Source: Fictibacillus nanhaiensis (GTDB taxonomy: Bacteria > Bacillota > Bacilli > Bacillales > Fictibacillaceae). Taken from it: a DNA stretch of 64,000 nt. The translations under genes and the position numbers were made by a program. The DNA lies in NCBI GenBank assembly GCA_016401345.1, contig JAEACG010000004.1, forward strand, positions 124,001 to 188,000, read 5' to 3'. Under the pieces are notes generated by a model. It ran no database searches and had not been told where the DNA came from. It was given only the letters and a program-made list of their open reading frames with translations. Below, piece after piece: positions 25,021 through 32,866 of the stretch. The stretch's first letter is position 1, and each line of letters opens with the position of its first letter.

Positions 25021-25351
25021 TGGCAGTTCGATCATTCATACAAAGTTTGAAAAAAGCGGTGGATTTTCATAGCGAGTTCTCATTGAGGAGAAAATCGTAA
25101 TCCCCAAGCCATTTAACAGGTGGAATAGCACTATAAATGGATATGTAAATGACATAAATAACGACCAGATCTTTTTTGAACTGCACCCCAATTGTTAGAC
25201 ACCACTAACAATTGGGGTGCAGTTCATCATTTTCTGGTCGTTTACTTTTTCGCCATATTCAGTAATCGCCGTTCGTGGAATCACTCATTACAGGAAAAAT
25301 CCTAAAACTGATTTAAATTACTTAAATTAAGTCTCTTTCATCTCAAAAAGG
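25021..25351. other. non-coding region with a large palindrome
   Basis: Between yvlD and the convergent haloperoxidase gene no coding sequence is credible. The region holds the nested palindrome at 25160-25242, and the rest shows nothing recognisable. The haloperoxidase terminator follows at 25352. Confidence 0.6.
25160..25242. repeat. nested 83-bp palindrome, MITE-like
   Basis: An inner perfect 22-bp inverted repeat, TGAACTGCACCCC... (25177-25198) and its complement (25205-25226), has a 6-base loop. It is enclosed by a second perfect 10-bp pair, AACGACCAGA (25160-25169) and TCTGGTCGTT (25233-25242). The inner arm resembles terminal repeats of IS3/IS150-group elements from memory. It has no coding capacity, so it could be a miniature element or two joined IS ends. 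Confidence 0.75.
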
Positions 25352-25383
25352 AGGGTGCATTTCTTATATTAGAAATGCACCCT
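25352..25383 (-). terminator. terminator of the haloperoxidase gene
   Basis: AGGGTGCATTTCT pairs perfectly with AGAAATGCACCCT (13 bp, 6-base loop), followed on the minus strand by a T-rich tract. A related hairpin lies on the other side of the gene at about 26364. Confidence 0.8.
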
Positions 25384-25411
25384 AAAATGCAACTTTTTAT
25401 TCTTATAACGT

Positions 25412-26263
25412 TTAGCGTTTTTTTTCAGAGATTTCATCAATAACAAGTGATGAACATTTTGTATCAAAATCAAAAGGAATGGCTTGTATATATGGAGGGG
25501 GGAACAATTTTGCATTCCGATGTTCCGTATAAGGATTATCAATATATTTTCCTTTTGCATCCCGTTCTTTGCTTAATTGATTAATTACAATCTTACCAAT
25601 CTGTCTTCCGAGGCGCAGTCCTTCTTCATTATCCACGTTAAAATGAACCCCTGCGTATAGACGTGATAATGCATCTTCTTCAGCTAGTTGATGCAGACCT
25701 TCTCTTTCTGTAGGGAAGAAATAGCTTAAGATAACTTCCGCTGTACCGGATAATACGGAGTGGCCTGAAGGATAAGCAGGGAAGTTAGGGGTGCAGACGA
25801 TTGTCGCGAGCTTAGGGTCAAACTGATTGGGACGAGGAACAAGCGCTAGATATTTTAAATACCAGGTGACAACAAGTGCATCATTCATTCCGGCACTTAA
25901 AGCTGCAAGGATACGAGCTGCATATGGCGGTGTCACATTATAAGTGTCAATTAAGATATCGGCAATGGGAGTCCATTGCTTACTTGGAGGACCTTCTGCC
26001 CAAAACTTTGCGATCCTAATCTGTTCTTGAGTTAAATGTCTTACAATTCTTTGAACCTGTTTTAATTCTTTCTTCCAATCAATCGTCCGGGGATCTTTTA
26101 ACTTTAATTTTATCGGCTCGCCATCCAAAGTAGTAAATCCATGCTTTTCCTGTTTTAAGTAGTTCAAAGGCCATGAACCAGCATAGGGATTTACAGGATT
26201 TTTTGGCGGGTGCTCTTGTCCTTCATAAGGCAATTTTGTCCACAGAGGGTAATTATATCGCAT
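25412..26263 (-). CDS. vanadium-dependent haloperoxidase / PAP2-type enzyme
   Basis: A 283-residue protein of the vanadium haloperoxidase-acid phosphatase superfamily. The three-part active site is visible as KYLALVPRPNQ (KxxxxxxRP), FPAYPSGHSVLSG (PSGH) and SRLYAGVHF (SRxxxxxH), in the correct order and spacing in the C-terminal half. There is no signal peptide or membrane helix, which favours a soluble haloperoxidase-like enzyme over a PAP2 lipid phosphatase. Whether it uses vanadate or hydrolyses phosphate cannot be told from sequence. It stands alone between repeat structures and is flanked by two related hairpins. Confidence 0.85.
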   Translation of the reverse strand: MRYNYPLWTKLPYEGQEHPPKNPVNPYAGSWPLNYLKQEKHGFTTLDGEPIKLKLKDPRTIDWKKELKQVQRIVRHLTQEQIRIAKFWAEGPPSKQWTPIADILIDTYNVTPPYAARILAALSAGMNDALVVTWYLKYLALVPRPNQFDPKLATIVCTPNFPAYPSGHSVLSGTAEVILSYFFPTEREGLHQLAEEDALSRLYAGVHFNVDNEEGLRLGRQIGKIVINQLSKERDAKGKYIDNPYTEHRNAKLFPPPYIQAIPFDFDTKCSSLVIDEISEKKR

Positions 26264-26363
26264 ATATTTTTTTTGCCTCTTTCTCTTATTTTTTTATAAT
26301 GTATGGTGGACAAAAATTCATGCTTGGACAAGTGTCCTTTTCATAAGCCCAATTCAAAAAGAA

Positions 26364-26394
26364 AGGGCACATTTCTTATTACAGAAATACACCC
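26364..26394. repeat. hairpin related to the haloperoxidase terminator
   Basis: GGGCACATTTCTTATT...AGAAATACACCC closely resembles the hairpin at 25352-25383, including the CAAAAAG preceding it. Together the two copies bracket the haloperoxidase gene. Confidence 0.55.
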
Positions 26395-26482
26395 GATTAC
26401 TGATAATAAAGCTAAAAGTTTTGCTTATTATTATTTATCTCTACTAATTCTTTTTCGATCTCTTCATTGGATATAATGAACA

Positions 26483-26526
26483 TCGCCCGCCCTGCGGAAA
26501 GCATGAATCCTGAAGTGGAAATCTCT
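26483..26526 (+). repeat. relic of the 128-bp repeat (right end only)
   Basis: The segment GCCCGCCCTGCGGAAAGC followed by TGAAGTGGAAATC corresponds to the last 40 bases of the structured intergenic repeat, with the final CAAC lost. Confidence 0.6.
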
Positions 26527-26629
26527 CCAAAAAAGATTTAATTCGTTTCCATATTTTATACTTTATAGTAATATTAAGGTATTCTGTTTGAAGAAAGGAC
26601 CTCAAGTGACCTGTATGCCAACATTTAAC

Positions 26630-26720
26630 CTGTAATGGAAAACAATTTAGATCGCTTCTCAACCGTTAAGAAACACCGTGTTTCTGACCGCGGGAGAAGT
26701 CTGTCTACAACCCATTACAG
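26630..26720 (+). ncRNA. folded RNA leader element of the S4 protein gene
   Basis: CTGTAATGG (26630-26638) pairs perfectly with CCATTACAG (26712-26720), closing a domain. Inside, CTTCTC pairs with GAGAAG, and AGAAACA pairs with TGTTTCT over a CCG loop, with extra pairs below. The nested, long-range pairing followed by a terminator at 26770 looks like a cis-regulatory leader or small RNA. I do not recognise it as a known riboswitch. It lies 146 bases before the S4-domain gene. Confidence 0.55.
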
Positions 26721-26769
26721 AGGAAATACAGCGAACTGCAGTCCGTTATTACGGGTAACATTGCGTTCA

Positions 26770-26802
26770 AAGCTCTCCTTGTATGAGGGGAGCTTTTTTT
26801 TC
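26770..26802 (+). terminator. terminator/attenuator in the S4 protein leader
   Basis: AAGCTCTCC pairs with GGGGAGCTT (one G-U pair), followed by eight T. It lies between the folded RNA and the S4-domain gene, 60-70 bases before its start, so transcription must read through or restart. Confidence 0.85.
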
Positions 26803-26865
26803 GTTCTGCAAATAATCAAATAGAGGTTGTATTTCTTCCCTACTAATTACAGAGGTGAAGAAACA

Positions 26866-27366
26866 ATGCAAATACAACAATATGCTTTAGCACTACACCA
26901 ACAAATGAAAGCGGACACAGTAAAAAAACAGTGCAAAATGTGCGGTAAAGTTACCACTTTCACGGATACTACCATTCGCAGACACAACGCAAACGGAAAG
27001 AACATCTATCAGTTTGCGATTTACAAATGTCCGAAAAATCATTCTTGGAACAAAAAACTCAACATCTATAAATCGTTCACAGAGCATGTCGATCCCCTGT
27101 CGATCATTCCGACATCTTTTATAGAGATAGAACCAGGGAAAAAGATTACTTCCATGAAAAGAGGGGATTCTGCTTGCGAAATACAGATAACATCTGTCAA
27201 CGGAATCTTTCGGCTCGACCGCACGCTTGCGGATCACCTAGAAGGGTGGAGCAGAACAGAAATTGCACAAAACATTAAAGCAGGTAAGATTCTGTTAAAC
27301 AATTGTTTAACGAAACCAAGTCAAAAGCTCTCTGTTCATGATAAGATTTTTATAGATGTAAAATAA
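26866..27366 (+). CDS. zinc-motif plus S4 RNA-binding domain protein
   Basis: A 166-residue protein I do not recognise as a named family. The N-terminal half has a possible zinc site, KKQCKMCGKV with a later CPKNHSW (Cys-x2-Cys and Cys-x3-His, about residues 20-60). The C-terminal segment GIFRLDRTLADHLEGWSRTE (about residues 114-133) followed by IKAGKILLNN is a clear S4 RNA-binding domain like those of RluD or YlmH. GAGGTG lies 8-9 bases before the ATG at 26866. A structured RNA with a terminator lies directly upstream, so autogenous control is possible, by inference only. A terminator follows. Confidence 0.7.
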   Translation: MQIQQYALALHQQMKADTVKKQCKMCGKVTTFTDTTIRRHNANGKNIYQFAIYKCPKNHSWNKKLNIYKSFTEHVDPLSIIPTSFIEIEPGKKITSMKRGDSACEIQITSVNGIFRLDRTLADHLEGWSRTEIAQNIKAGKILLNNCLTKPSQKLSVHDKIFIDVK

Positions 27367-27380
27367 TAATATTCATTCCA

Positions 27381-27417
27381 GCCGTTTGCTTCGAATTCGA
27401 TCAAACGGCATTTCTCT
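27381..27417 (+). terminator. terminator after S4 protein gene
   Basis: GCCGTTTG pairs with CAAACGGC around a loop that itself contains TTCGAATTCGA. The T-run is weak. Confidence 0.6.
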
Positions 27418-27437
27418 TTCAAAAGGAGTTGGTGATC

Positions 27438-27944
27438 TTGCAATCAGAAAGGCTGAAATTCCGACCGTATAAGACTGAGGATTTTGCATTTTTTGCATCA
27501 TTATGGGCAGATCCTGATGTTGTTCAATTCATCGGGAAAGGGGTAACTCGTTCAGAAGAAGAAGCTCTAAAAAGCTTTGATGAATGGCTGATTCCGGGAT
27601 ATCGTGATGGCAGAGGTTTGTATCTAATCGTGCTTAAGGAAAGTCTAGTTCCAATCGGTCACGCAGGTATCGTGCAGCAAATGATCGATGGGAAAAAAGA
27701 GTATGAGATTGGCTATTGGTTGGCTAAGGAATTTTGGGGAAACGGCTACGCAACGGAGGCAGCGATTCACTTCAAAAATTACGCCATTCACGAACTAGGA
27801 ATCACACGACTGATCTGTCTGATTCAGCGAAATAATAAAAAGTCTGTCTCGGTCGCATCGAGATTAGGGATGACCCTTCAAAATGAATCAACGTTTAATA
27901 CGATACCTGTAGACGTTTACAGCTGGGCAGAAAGTCAGAAATAA
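27438..27944 (+). CDS. GNAT N-acetyltransferase (RimJ/RimL type)
   Basis: A 168-residue acetyltransferase of the RimJ/RimL subgroup, which modifies protein N-termini or small amines. It starts LQSERLKFRPYKTEDFAFF and has the group's YEIGYWLAKEFWGNGYATEA acetyl-CoA motif (about residues 95-114) and IQRNNKKSVSVASRLGM. The TTG at 27438 is chosen because AAGGAG lies 9 bases upstream. TTG 27429 and GTG 27432 fall in or next to the ribosome site. It is a single gene between terminators and the hprK promoter. Confidence 0.87.
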   Translation: MQSERLKFRPYKTEDFAFFASLWADPDVVQFIGKGVTRSEEEALKSFDEWLIPGYRDGRGLYLIVLKESLVPIGHAGIVQQMIDGKKEYEIGYWLAKEFWGNGYATEAAIHFKNYAIHELGITRLICLIQRNNKKSVSVASRLGMTLQNESTFNTIPVDVYSWAESQK

Positions 27945-27958
27945 CCCTATAGTACTCT

Positions 27959-27988
27959 TTGGTTAATCTATGGTTGAAGTGATACAAT
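27959..27988 (+). promoter_or_regulatory. sigma-A promoter of hprK operon
   Basis: TTGGTT (27959-27964) and TACAAT (27983-27988) are separated by 18 bases, about 30 bases before the hprK start. Confidence 0.6.
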
Positions 27989-28019
27989 AGAATCATTGAA
28001 AAATGTCGAGGAGGACCCA

Positions 28020-28955
28020 ATGGCTAAGGTACATATTCATGAACTCATAAAAAAATTTCATCTAGAGCTTGTTAGTGGTGAAGAAGGCATCCACCGCACG
28101 ATTCGAACGAGCGACATCTCCCGGCCAGGTCTAGAGATGGCTGGTTACTTTACATTTTATCCAGGGGAGCGATTACAGCTTCTTGGGAAAACAGAGCTGT
28201 CGTTTATTTCTGAGCTCGATCCTGAAACACGAATGGAGCGTTTAACAGCGCTTTGTACGGATGAGACACCGGGAATTATCGTTTCTAGAGATATAGAAGT
28301 CCCGAAAGAACTGCTTAAAGCTTCTCATAAAAGCGGAGTGCCGATCATGCGTTCACCAGTTACGACAACGCGTTTATCAAGCCGTATCACCAATTATTTA
28401 GAAAGTCGCTTAGCACCAACGACAGCTAAACATGGTGTTTTAGTAGATATATATGGAATCGGCGTTTTGATCACAGGTAACTCAGGTGTTGGGAAAAGTG
28501 AGACCGCGCTCGAACTCGTAAAACGAGGGCACCGGTTAGTAGCTGATGACTCAGTAGAGATCAGACAGGAAGACGAAGATACGCTCATCGGGAGTGCACC
28601 TGAACTCATTCAGCATCTGCTTGAGATTCGAGGTCTCGGCATCATCAACGTGATGACGTTGTTCGGTGCTGGAGCGATTCGTAACTATAAAAAAATCTCA
28701 ATCGTTATGAATCTGGAAGCTTGGGATTCTAAAAAAGTATATGACCGCTTAGGATTGGAAGAAGAGACAACGAAGATCATTGATACTGAGATTCCGATCT
28801 TAACGATCCCTGTTCGTCCTGGACGAAACTTAGCAGTAATTATTGAAGTAGCAGCGATGAACTTCCGACTGAAGAGAATGGGCATGAATGCCGCACAGCA
28901 ATTCTCAGACCGTTTGACAGATGTGATTGAAGCTGGAGATGAAGAAGACCTATAA
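28020..28955 (+). CDS. hprK: HPr kinase/phosphorylase
   Basis: A bifunctional enzyme that phosphorylates or dephosphorylates Ser46 of HPr and Crh, the central switch of carbon catabolite repression in Firmicutes. From the ATG at 28020 (GAGGAGG 6 bases upstream) it is 311 residues, the usual size. The P-loop [15 protein letters not shown] is at about residues 152-166, and the family signature [20 protein letters not shown] follows at about 200. First gene of hprK-lgt-yvoD-ppaX-yvoF. Its partner Crh is encoded at 52821 in this window. Confidence 0.98.
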   Translation: MAKVHIHELIKKFHLELVSGEEGIHRTIRTSDISRPGLEMAGYFTFYPGERLQLLGKTELSFISELDPETRMERLTALCTDETPGIIVSRDIEVPKELLKASHKSGVPIMRSPVTTTRLSSRITNYLESRLAPTTAKHGVLVDIYGIGVLITGNSGVGKSETALELVKRGHRLVADDSVEIRQEDEDTLIGSAPELIQHLLEIRGLGIINVMTLFGAGAIRNYKKISIVMNLEAWDSKKVYDRLGLEEETTKIIDTEIPILTIPVRPGRNLAVIIEVAAMNFRLKRMGMNAAQQFSDRLTDVIEAGDEEDL

Positions 28956-28977
28956 GAATGAGAAGGAAGTGTAGACT

Positions 28978-29793
28978 GTGGAAGAAACGATTCAGCCATT
29001 AAATCGTGTAGCACTCGAATTAGGACCACTCACGATCTATTGGTACGGACTTATTATTGGGTTTGGTGCGATGCTTGGCCTTTGGCTTGCGGTAAGAGAA
29101 TCAGAGAGACGCGGGCTTGCTAAGGATACGTTCGTTGATGTAGTGATGATTGCAGTACCTGTGGCTATTTTATGTGCAAGGCTGTATTATGTAGCGTTTG
29201 AATGGGACTTTTATAAAGACAATCCAAGTAAGATTCTCGCTGTTTGGGAAGGCGGTATCGCGATTCATGGTGCACTGATCGGTTCTTTCTTAACAGCACT
29301 CGTTTTTTCAAGAGTAAAGAAAATCTCTTTTTGGAAGCTGGTTGATATCGCAGCTCCTAGCATCTTGCTCGGTCAGGCGATCGGACGCTGGGGCAACTTC
29401 ATGAACCAGGAAGCTCATGGTGGGGAAGTAACGCGAAACTTTTTAGAATCACTCATGTTGCCAGACTTTATCATCAATCAGATGTATATTGATGGGACTT
29501 ATTATCATCCAACCTTTCTCTATGAATCGCTTTGGAGTTTCATAGGTGTTATTGTCTTGCTTTATTTACGCAGAGTGAACCTTCACCGAGGTGAATTGTT
29601 CTTAACGTATATCATCTGGTATTCGATCGGACGTTTCTTTGTAGAAGGACTTCGTACGGATAGCTTGATCGTTTGGGGAACTTCCCTTCGCATCGCACAA
29701 GTGGTGAGTTTGGTCTGGATTGCAGCGGCGGTGATCATCTGGATCTATAGAAGAAAAACAGGATTGGCTAAACAACGATATCTAGAAAGCTAA
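28978..29793 (+). CDS. lgt: prolipoprotein diacylglyceryl transferase
   Basis: A 271-residue polytopic membrane enzyme that attaches diacylglycerol to the lipobox Cys of prolipoproteins, such as the receptor at 3684. The Lgt signature [16 protein letters not shown] is at about residues 137-152, and [20 protein letters not shown] and [10 protein letters not shown] are typical. It starts with GTG at 28978, with GAAGGAAG about 10 bases upstream. Second gene of the hprK operon, 22 bases after hprK. Confidence 0.97.
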   Translation: MEETIQPLNRVALELGPLTIYWYGLIIGFGAMLGLWLAVRESERRGLAKDTFVDVVMIAVPVAILCARLYYVAFEWDFYKDNPSKILAVWEGGIAIHGALIGSFLTALVFSRVKKISFWKLVDIAAPSILLGQAIGRWGNFMNQEAHGGEVTRNFLESLMLPDFIINQMYIDGTYYHPTFLYESLWSFIGVIVLLYLRRVNLHRGELFLTYIIWYSIGRFFVEGLRTDSLIVWGTSLRIAQVVSLVWIAAAVIIWIYRRKTGLAKQRYLES

Positions 29794-29809
29794 GGGAGGC
29801 GAATGAAAA

Positions 29810-30778
29810 GTGGAAACGTTAAAAAAAGGCACACTTGCAGGCTTGAAAACCACTTGGACGCTAGGGAAAATTATTTTTCCTGTCACTTTACTCATCACGT
29901 TGTTGAGTCACACACCAGTGTTAGATTGGCTGATCGCTGTTTTAGCTCCAGCCATGAAATGGATCGGACTTCCGGGTGAAGCGGCGATCCCGCTCGTTCT
30001 CGGTAATTTTCTGAATCTATATGCAGGGATCGGGGGGATTCTGACTCTAGATTCTTTATCGGTACAAGATGTATTTATTCTAGCTGTCATGCTTTCGTTT
30101 TCGCACAACCTATTTATTGAGTCTGGTGTTGCAGCGAGTGTAGGTATCAAATTGTGGGTGATTCTACTCGTGCGAATCGGCTTGGCGCTTTTCTCTGCTT
30201 TTATGATAAACCACTTATGGGATGGCGGAACAGAAAAAGCACAGTACGGTTTTATCTCAAAGCCTGAAGCGGCTCCGAACGGCTGGGGAGAAATCACTCT
30301 GGCTGCTATAGAAAAAGCTTCATTCGGTATTCTGCAACTAGCACTTATCGTCATCCCCCTCATGATCATCATGCAGTATATGAAGGACAAAGGCTGGCTG
30401 AACAAGTTTTCGAAATGGATGGCACCAGCTATGAAGCTGCTAGGTATGAAAGAGAACACGTCCATGACGATGGCAGCTGGGCTTACGATCGGTCTCGCAT
30501 ATGGTGCAGGTGTGATGATGCAGGCTGCAAAAGAGGATGGCGTCTCAAAGAAAGATCTGTATCTAGCTTTTATCTTTCTCGTAAGCTGCCATGCTGTTGT
30601 TGAGGATACACTTGTTTTTGTACCATTAGGAATTCCCGTTCTGCCGTTGTTGATCATCCGAGTAGTGACGGCGATCGTTCTTACGGTATTAGTTGCTTAC
30701 GTATGGAACAAGCTTGAACGGAAAAATCGTTTAACAAGAAAGGAACGACAACATGAAACGCAACACCATACTATTTGA
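29810..30778 (+). CDS. yvoD: nucleoside-recognition (Gate) domain membrane protein YvoD
   Basis: A 322-residue membrane protein with two copies of the nucleoside-recognition/Gate domain. One covers about residues 15-150 ([20 protein letters not shown]) and the second about 165-300 ([20 protein letters not shown]). Equivalent protein YvoD lies in the same operon position in B. subtilis. The transport or sensing role is unknown. It starts with GTG at 29810 after a GGGAGGCGA site and overlaps the ppaX gene by 26 bases. Confidence 0.85.
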   Translation: METLKKGTLAGLKTTWTLGKIIFPVTLLITLLSHTPVLDWLIAVLAPAMKWIGLPGEAAIPLVLGNFLNLYAGIGGILTLDSLSVQDVFILAVMLSFSHNLFIESGVAASVGIKLWVILLVRIGLALFSAFMINHLWDGGTEKAQYGFISKPEAAPNGWGEITLAAIEKASFGILQLALIVIPLMIIMQYMKDKGWLNKFSKWMAPAMKLLGMKENTSMTMAAGLTIGLAYGAGVMMQAAKEDGVSKKDLYLAFIFLVSCHAVVEDTLVFVPLGIPVLPLLIIRVVTAIVLTVLVAYVWNKLERKNRLTRKERQHETQHHTI

Positions 30779-31394
30779 TCTAGACGGAACATTAATCAAT
30801 ACGAACGAACTGATCATCGCTTCTTTCCTTTACACGCTAGATAAGCATTTCCCTGAGCAATACAATCGTGAGAGTGTCTTGCCGTTTATGGGGATGCCGC
30901 TCGTTGAGACGATGGAGCAGTTCGATAAAGAAAAAGTATCAGACTTAGTTCAAACATACCGTGAACATAACATCTCACATCACGATGAATTGGTTACAGA
31001 GTTTGAAGGAGTTTTTGAAACGGTAGAAGAATTGTATAAAAAGGGCTATAAACTGGGCATCGTAACTACAAAAATGAGAAATACAGTCGAGATGGGCTTG
31101 CGCCTTGTTGGTCTGGATAAGTTCTTTCAAACGGTTGTTACGCTAGATGACGTGAAAAACGCGAAGCCAGATCCAGAGCCTGTTCAAAAAGCGTTAACCT
31201 TGCTCGGTTCAACACCAGAAGAAGCAATCATGGTAGGCGACAGTAAGTACGATATTCTTGCGGGTCAGAATGCTGGCACACAAACGGCTGGTGTAGCATG
31301 GACCATTCGCGGCAACGATTATTTGCAGCAGTTTAATCCAGACTTCATGCTGAATGAAATGACGGATTTGCTGGATGTTTTAGGAGAGAGATAA
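30753..31394 (+). CDS. ppaX: pyrophosphatase PpaX
   Basis: A 213-residue HAD-superfamily hydrolase. It hydrolyses the pyrophosphate made when HprK phosphorylase removes phosphate from P-Ser-HPr, which explains its place in the operon. HAD motif I is [12 protein letters not shown] (about residues 6-17), motif II is GIVTTKM (about 103) and motifs III-IV are KPDPEPVQ with GDSKYDI (about 145-170). It begins inside yvoD (26-base overlap) with AAGGAACG upstream. Confidence 0.94.
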   Translation: MKRNTILFDLDGTLINTNELIIASFLYTLDKHFPEQYNRESVLPFMGMPLVETMEQFDKEKVSDLVQTYREHNISHHDELVTEFEGVFETVEELYKKGYKLGIVTTKMRNTVEMGLRLVGLDKFFQTVVTLDDVKNAKPDPEPVQKALTLLGSTPEEAIMVGDSKYDILAGQNAGTQTAGVAWTIRGNDYLQQFNPDFMLNEMTDLLDVLGER

Positions 31395-31907
31395 TTGCGG
31401 AATACTGAGCGTTATCCGGTAAAAGGAAGAAACTCGTTGTACCAGGTGTATGACACTGTCCCGTTCTGGAAAGTGGTAAAGAATTTTATCGCGATACAAG
31501 TGGCTCGATACACGCCATTTCTACCTATGAAAAATTGGCTATACCGTACTTTTTTGAAGATGAAGGTCGGTGAGGGGACAGCGTTCGCCTTGATGGTCAT
31601 GCCAGACATCATGTATCCGGAACGCATTTCAGTCGGGAAGAACTGTGTGATCGGCTATAATACAACGATATTAGCTCACGAATATTTGATAAAAGAATAC
31701 CGTTTGGGTGATGTGATCGTGGGCGATGAAGTGATGATCGGTGCGAACTCTACGATCCTCCCAGGCGTTACGATCGGTGACAGTGCGATCGTATCAGCTG
31801 GAACACTCGTCCACAAAAATGTTCCAGAGGGATCTTTCGTCGGTGGTAATCCGATGCAGGTCATCTACACGAAAGAAGAACTTCTTAAGAGGGAAATGGA
31901 AAGATAG
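31395..31907 (+). CDS. yvoF: hexapeptide-repeat acetyltransferase YvoF
   Basis: A 170-residue left-handed beta-helix acyltransferase of the LacA/maltose acetyltransferase-like family. Hexapeptide repeats run from about residue 75 to 155, visible in ISVGKNCVIGYNTTILAHEY, VIVGDEVMIGANSTILPGVT and GDSAIVSAGTLVHKNVPEGS. It occupies the B. subtilis yvoF position at the end of the hprK operon. The start is TTG at 31395, directly after the ppaX stop. The acceptor substrate is unknown. Confidence 0.9.
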   Translation: MRNTERYPVKGRNSLYQVYDTVPFWKVVKNFIAIQVARYTPFLPMKNWLYRTFLKMKVGEGTAFALMVMPDIMYPERISVGKNCVIGYNTTILAHEYLIKEYRLGDVIVGDEVMIGANSTILPGVTIGDSAIVSAGTLVHKNVPEGSFVGGNPMQVIYTKEELLKREMER

Positions 31908-31929
31908 AAATTTGTCGTAAGTTCCCCTC

Positions 31930-31958
31930 TTGGGTTTTCTTGATTTTCGTCGTATACT
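31930..31958 (+). promoter_or_regulatory. sigma-A promoter of the 196-residue hypothetical gene
   Basis: TTGGGT (31930-31935) and TATACT (31953-31958) are separated by exactly 17 bases, about 38 bases before the start codon. Confidence 0.65.
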
Positions 31959-31996
31959 TAAAACAGGCAAAAAAGCGAAAGCTGGAGGCGCATACT

Positions 31997-32587
31997 ATGA
32001 GAAGGAAATCATTCTCGATCGTATTTATGAAGAACACGTTTAAAATTGGACACCTCGTTGAAGACAACTGTCAGTCTCAGCATGCACCGAAAGCATCTCA
32101 TCCACAAAACAAGGCCGAACAACTTGCTGCCCGCGATACCTATCGTTTCCGGACTGCTGTGTCAAAAATGAAAGGTCATGGTCTTGTTAAGCATTACGAA
32201 CTTCAAAGCAAACGTGCAAAGCTGGTTTTTTACGGCGACTATTCTACTTACAAACGTAACGTACCTCATATTGCGTTTACACGCGAACATTTTCAACACT
32301 ACTTTGGAACAGAAGATTTAATCTGTGAATTTCTCCTAGATACTTCTATTTATTTATTTAAAGAACTCCATTTTTTAGAAGAGATCCAACTGGATATTCC
32401 GAGTCATGGCAAGATGTATACGGTCGAACTGACGCGACAGGAACTGGATGATTACATGAAGTGTGATCTGGCCGAAATGAAAGATGGTCATCACCATAGG
32501 TTCTTCTACATCTACCGAGACGAAGAGCTGGATCTATTTACGAATCAATTTGTAAAGGTCAAACGATTAAGACGAAAAAAATTATAA
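31997..32587 (+). CDS. hypothetical protein
   Basis: A 196-residue soluble protein I do not recognise. It is basic at both ends (MRRKSFSIVFMKNTFKIG and VKVKRLRRKKL) and has a central region with many aromatic residues (HIAFTREHFQHYFGTEDLI, LDTSIYLFKELHFLEEI). There is no signal peptide or membrane helix. The ATG at 31997 is chosen because GGAGGCG lies 7-8 bases upstream. It has its own promoter and terminator, so it is an independent unit just after the hprK operon. Confidence 0.7.
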   Translation: MRRKSFSIVFMKNTFKIGHLVEDNCQSQHAPKASHPQNKAEQLAARDTYRFRTAVSKMKGHGLVKHYELQSKRAKLVFYGDYSTYKRNVPHIAFTREHFQHYFGTEDLICEFLLDTSIYLFKELHFLEEIQLDIPSHGKMYTVELTRQELDDYMKCDLAEMKDGHHHRFFYIYRDEELDLFTNQFVKVKRLRRKKL

Positions 32588-32595
32588 AGTGATTA

Positions 32596-32639
32596 AAAAC
32601 TGGCGCCCAAACGTCTCATGAATGGGTACCAGTTTTTTT
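32596..32639 (+). terminator. terminator after the 196-residue hypothetical gene
   Basis: AAAACTGG pairs with CCAGTTTT, with GCCCA and TGGG forming an inner helix, followed by a T-run. Confidence 0.85.
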
Positions 32640-32719
32640 GATGTGTAAAGGGAGTGGGGAATAGCGAGTATGAGACTTGGGGGCTAGTGACAAACAGCGA
32701 AATTTGTCGAGGATTGCAG

Positions 32720-32866
32720 ACTCGCGGATAAACAGCCTAAACTCGTGGATAAACTGCCAAAACTTCTGGATTGAGCACTAAAACTTCCGGATTGAATGCA
32801 GAAACTTCTGGATTCGACACCAAAAATTTTGGATTCAGCACCAAAACTACTGGATTGATTAGTCCT
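32720..32866. repeat. 21-bp tandem array, seven units
   Basis: Seven units with GGAT at positions 32726, 32747, 32768, 32789, 32810, 32831 and 32852, so the period is exactly 21 bp. The consensus is about ACTTCTGGATTNANCACCAAA. A further GGATT at 32711 belongs to a shortened unit. Frames through it give heptapeptide repeats in both directions without start or ribosome signals, so it is treated as non-coding. It ends about 170 bp before putP. Confidence 0.88.

Larger units (their letters stand above)
26264..26629. other. non-coding region upstream of structured leader
   Basis: No credible coding sequence. It contains a hairpin related to the haloperoxidase terminator and a repeat relic. A/T-rich candidate promoter elements such as TATAGT at 26574 are present, but no convincing -35/-10 pair was found. 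Confidence 0.5.

Noticed and set aside
26749-26802. T-box riboswitch
   Set aside because: GGGTAACATTGCG before the terminator loosely resembles the T-box sequence, but the essential TGG-N tRNA-acceptor contact is absent and no specifier stem was found.
26635-26823. Short plus-strand open frame inside the structured leader
   Set aside because: It has no Shine-Dalgarno site and runs straight through a folded RNA and a terminator.
32720-32866. CRISPR array
   Set aside because: The units are contiguous 21-bp repeats without unique spacers, and no cas genes are present.
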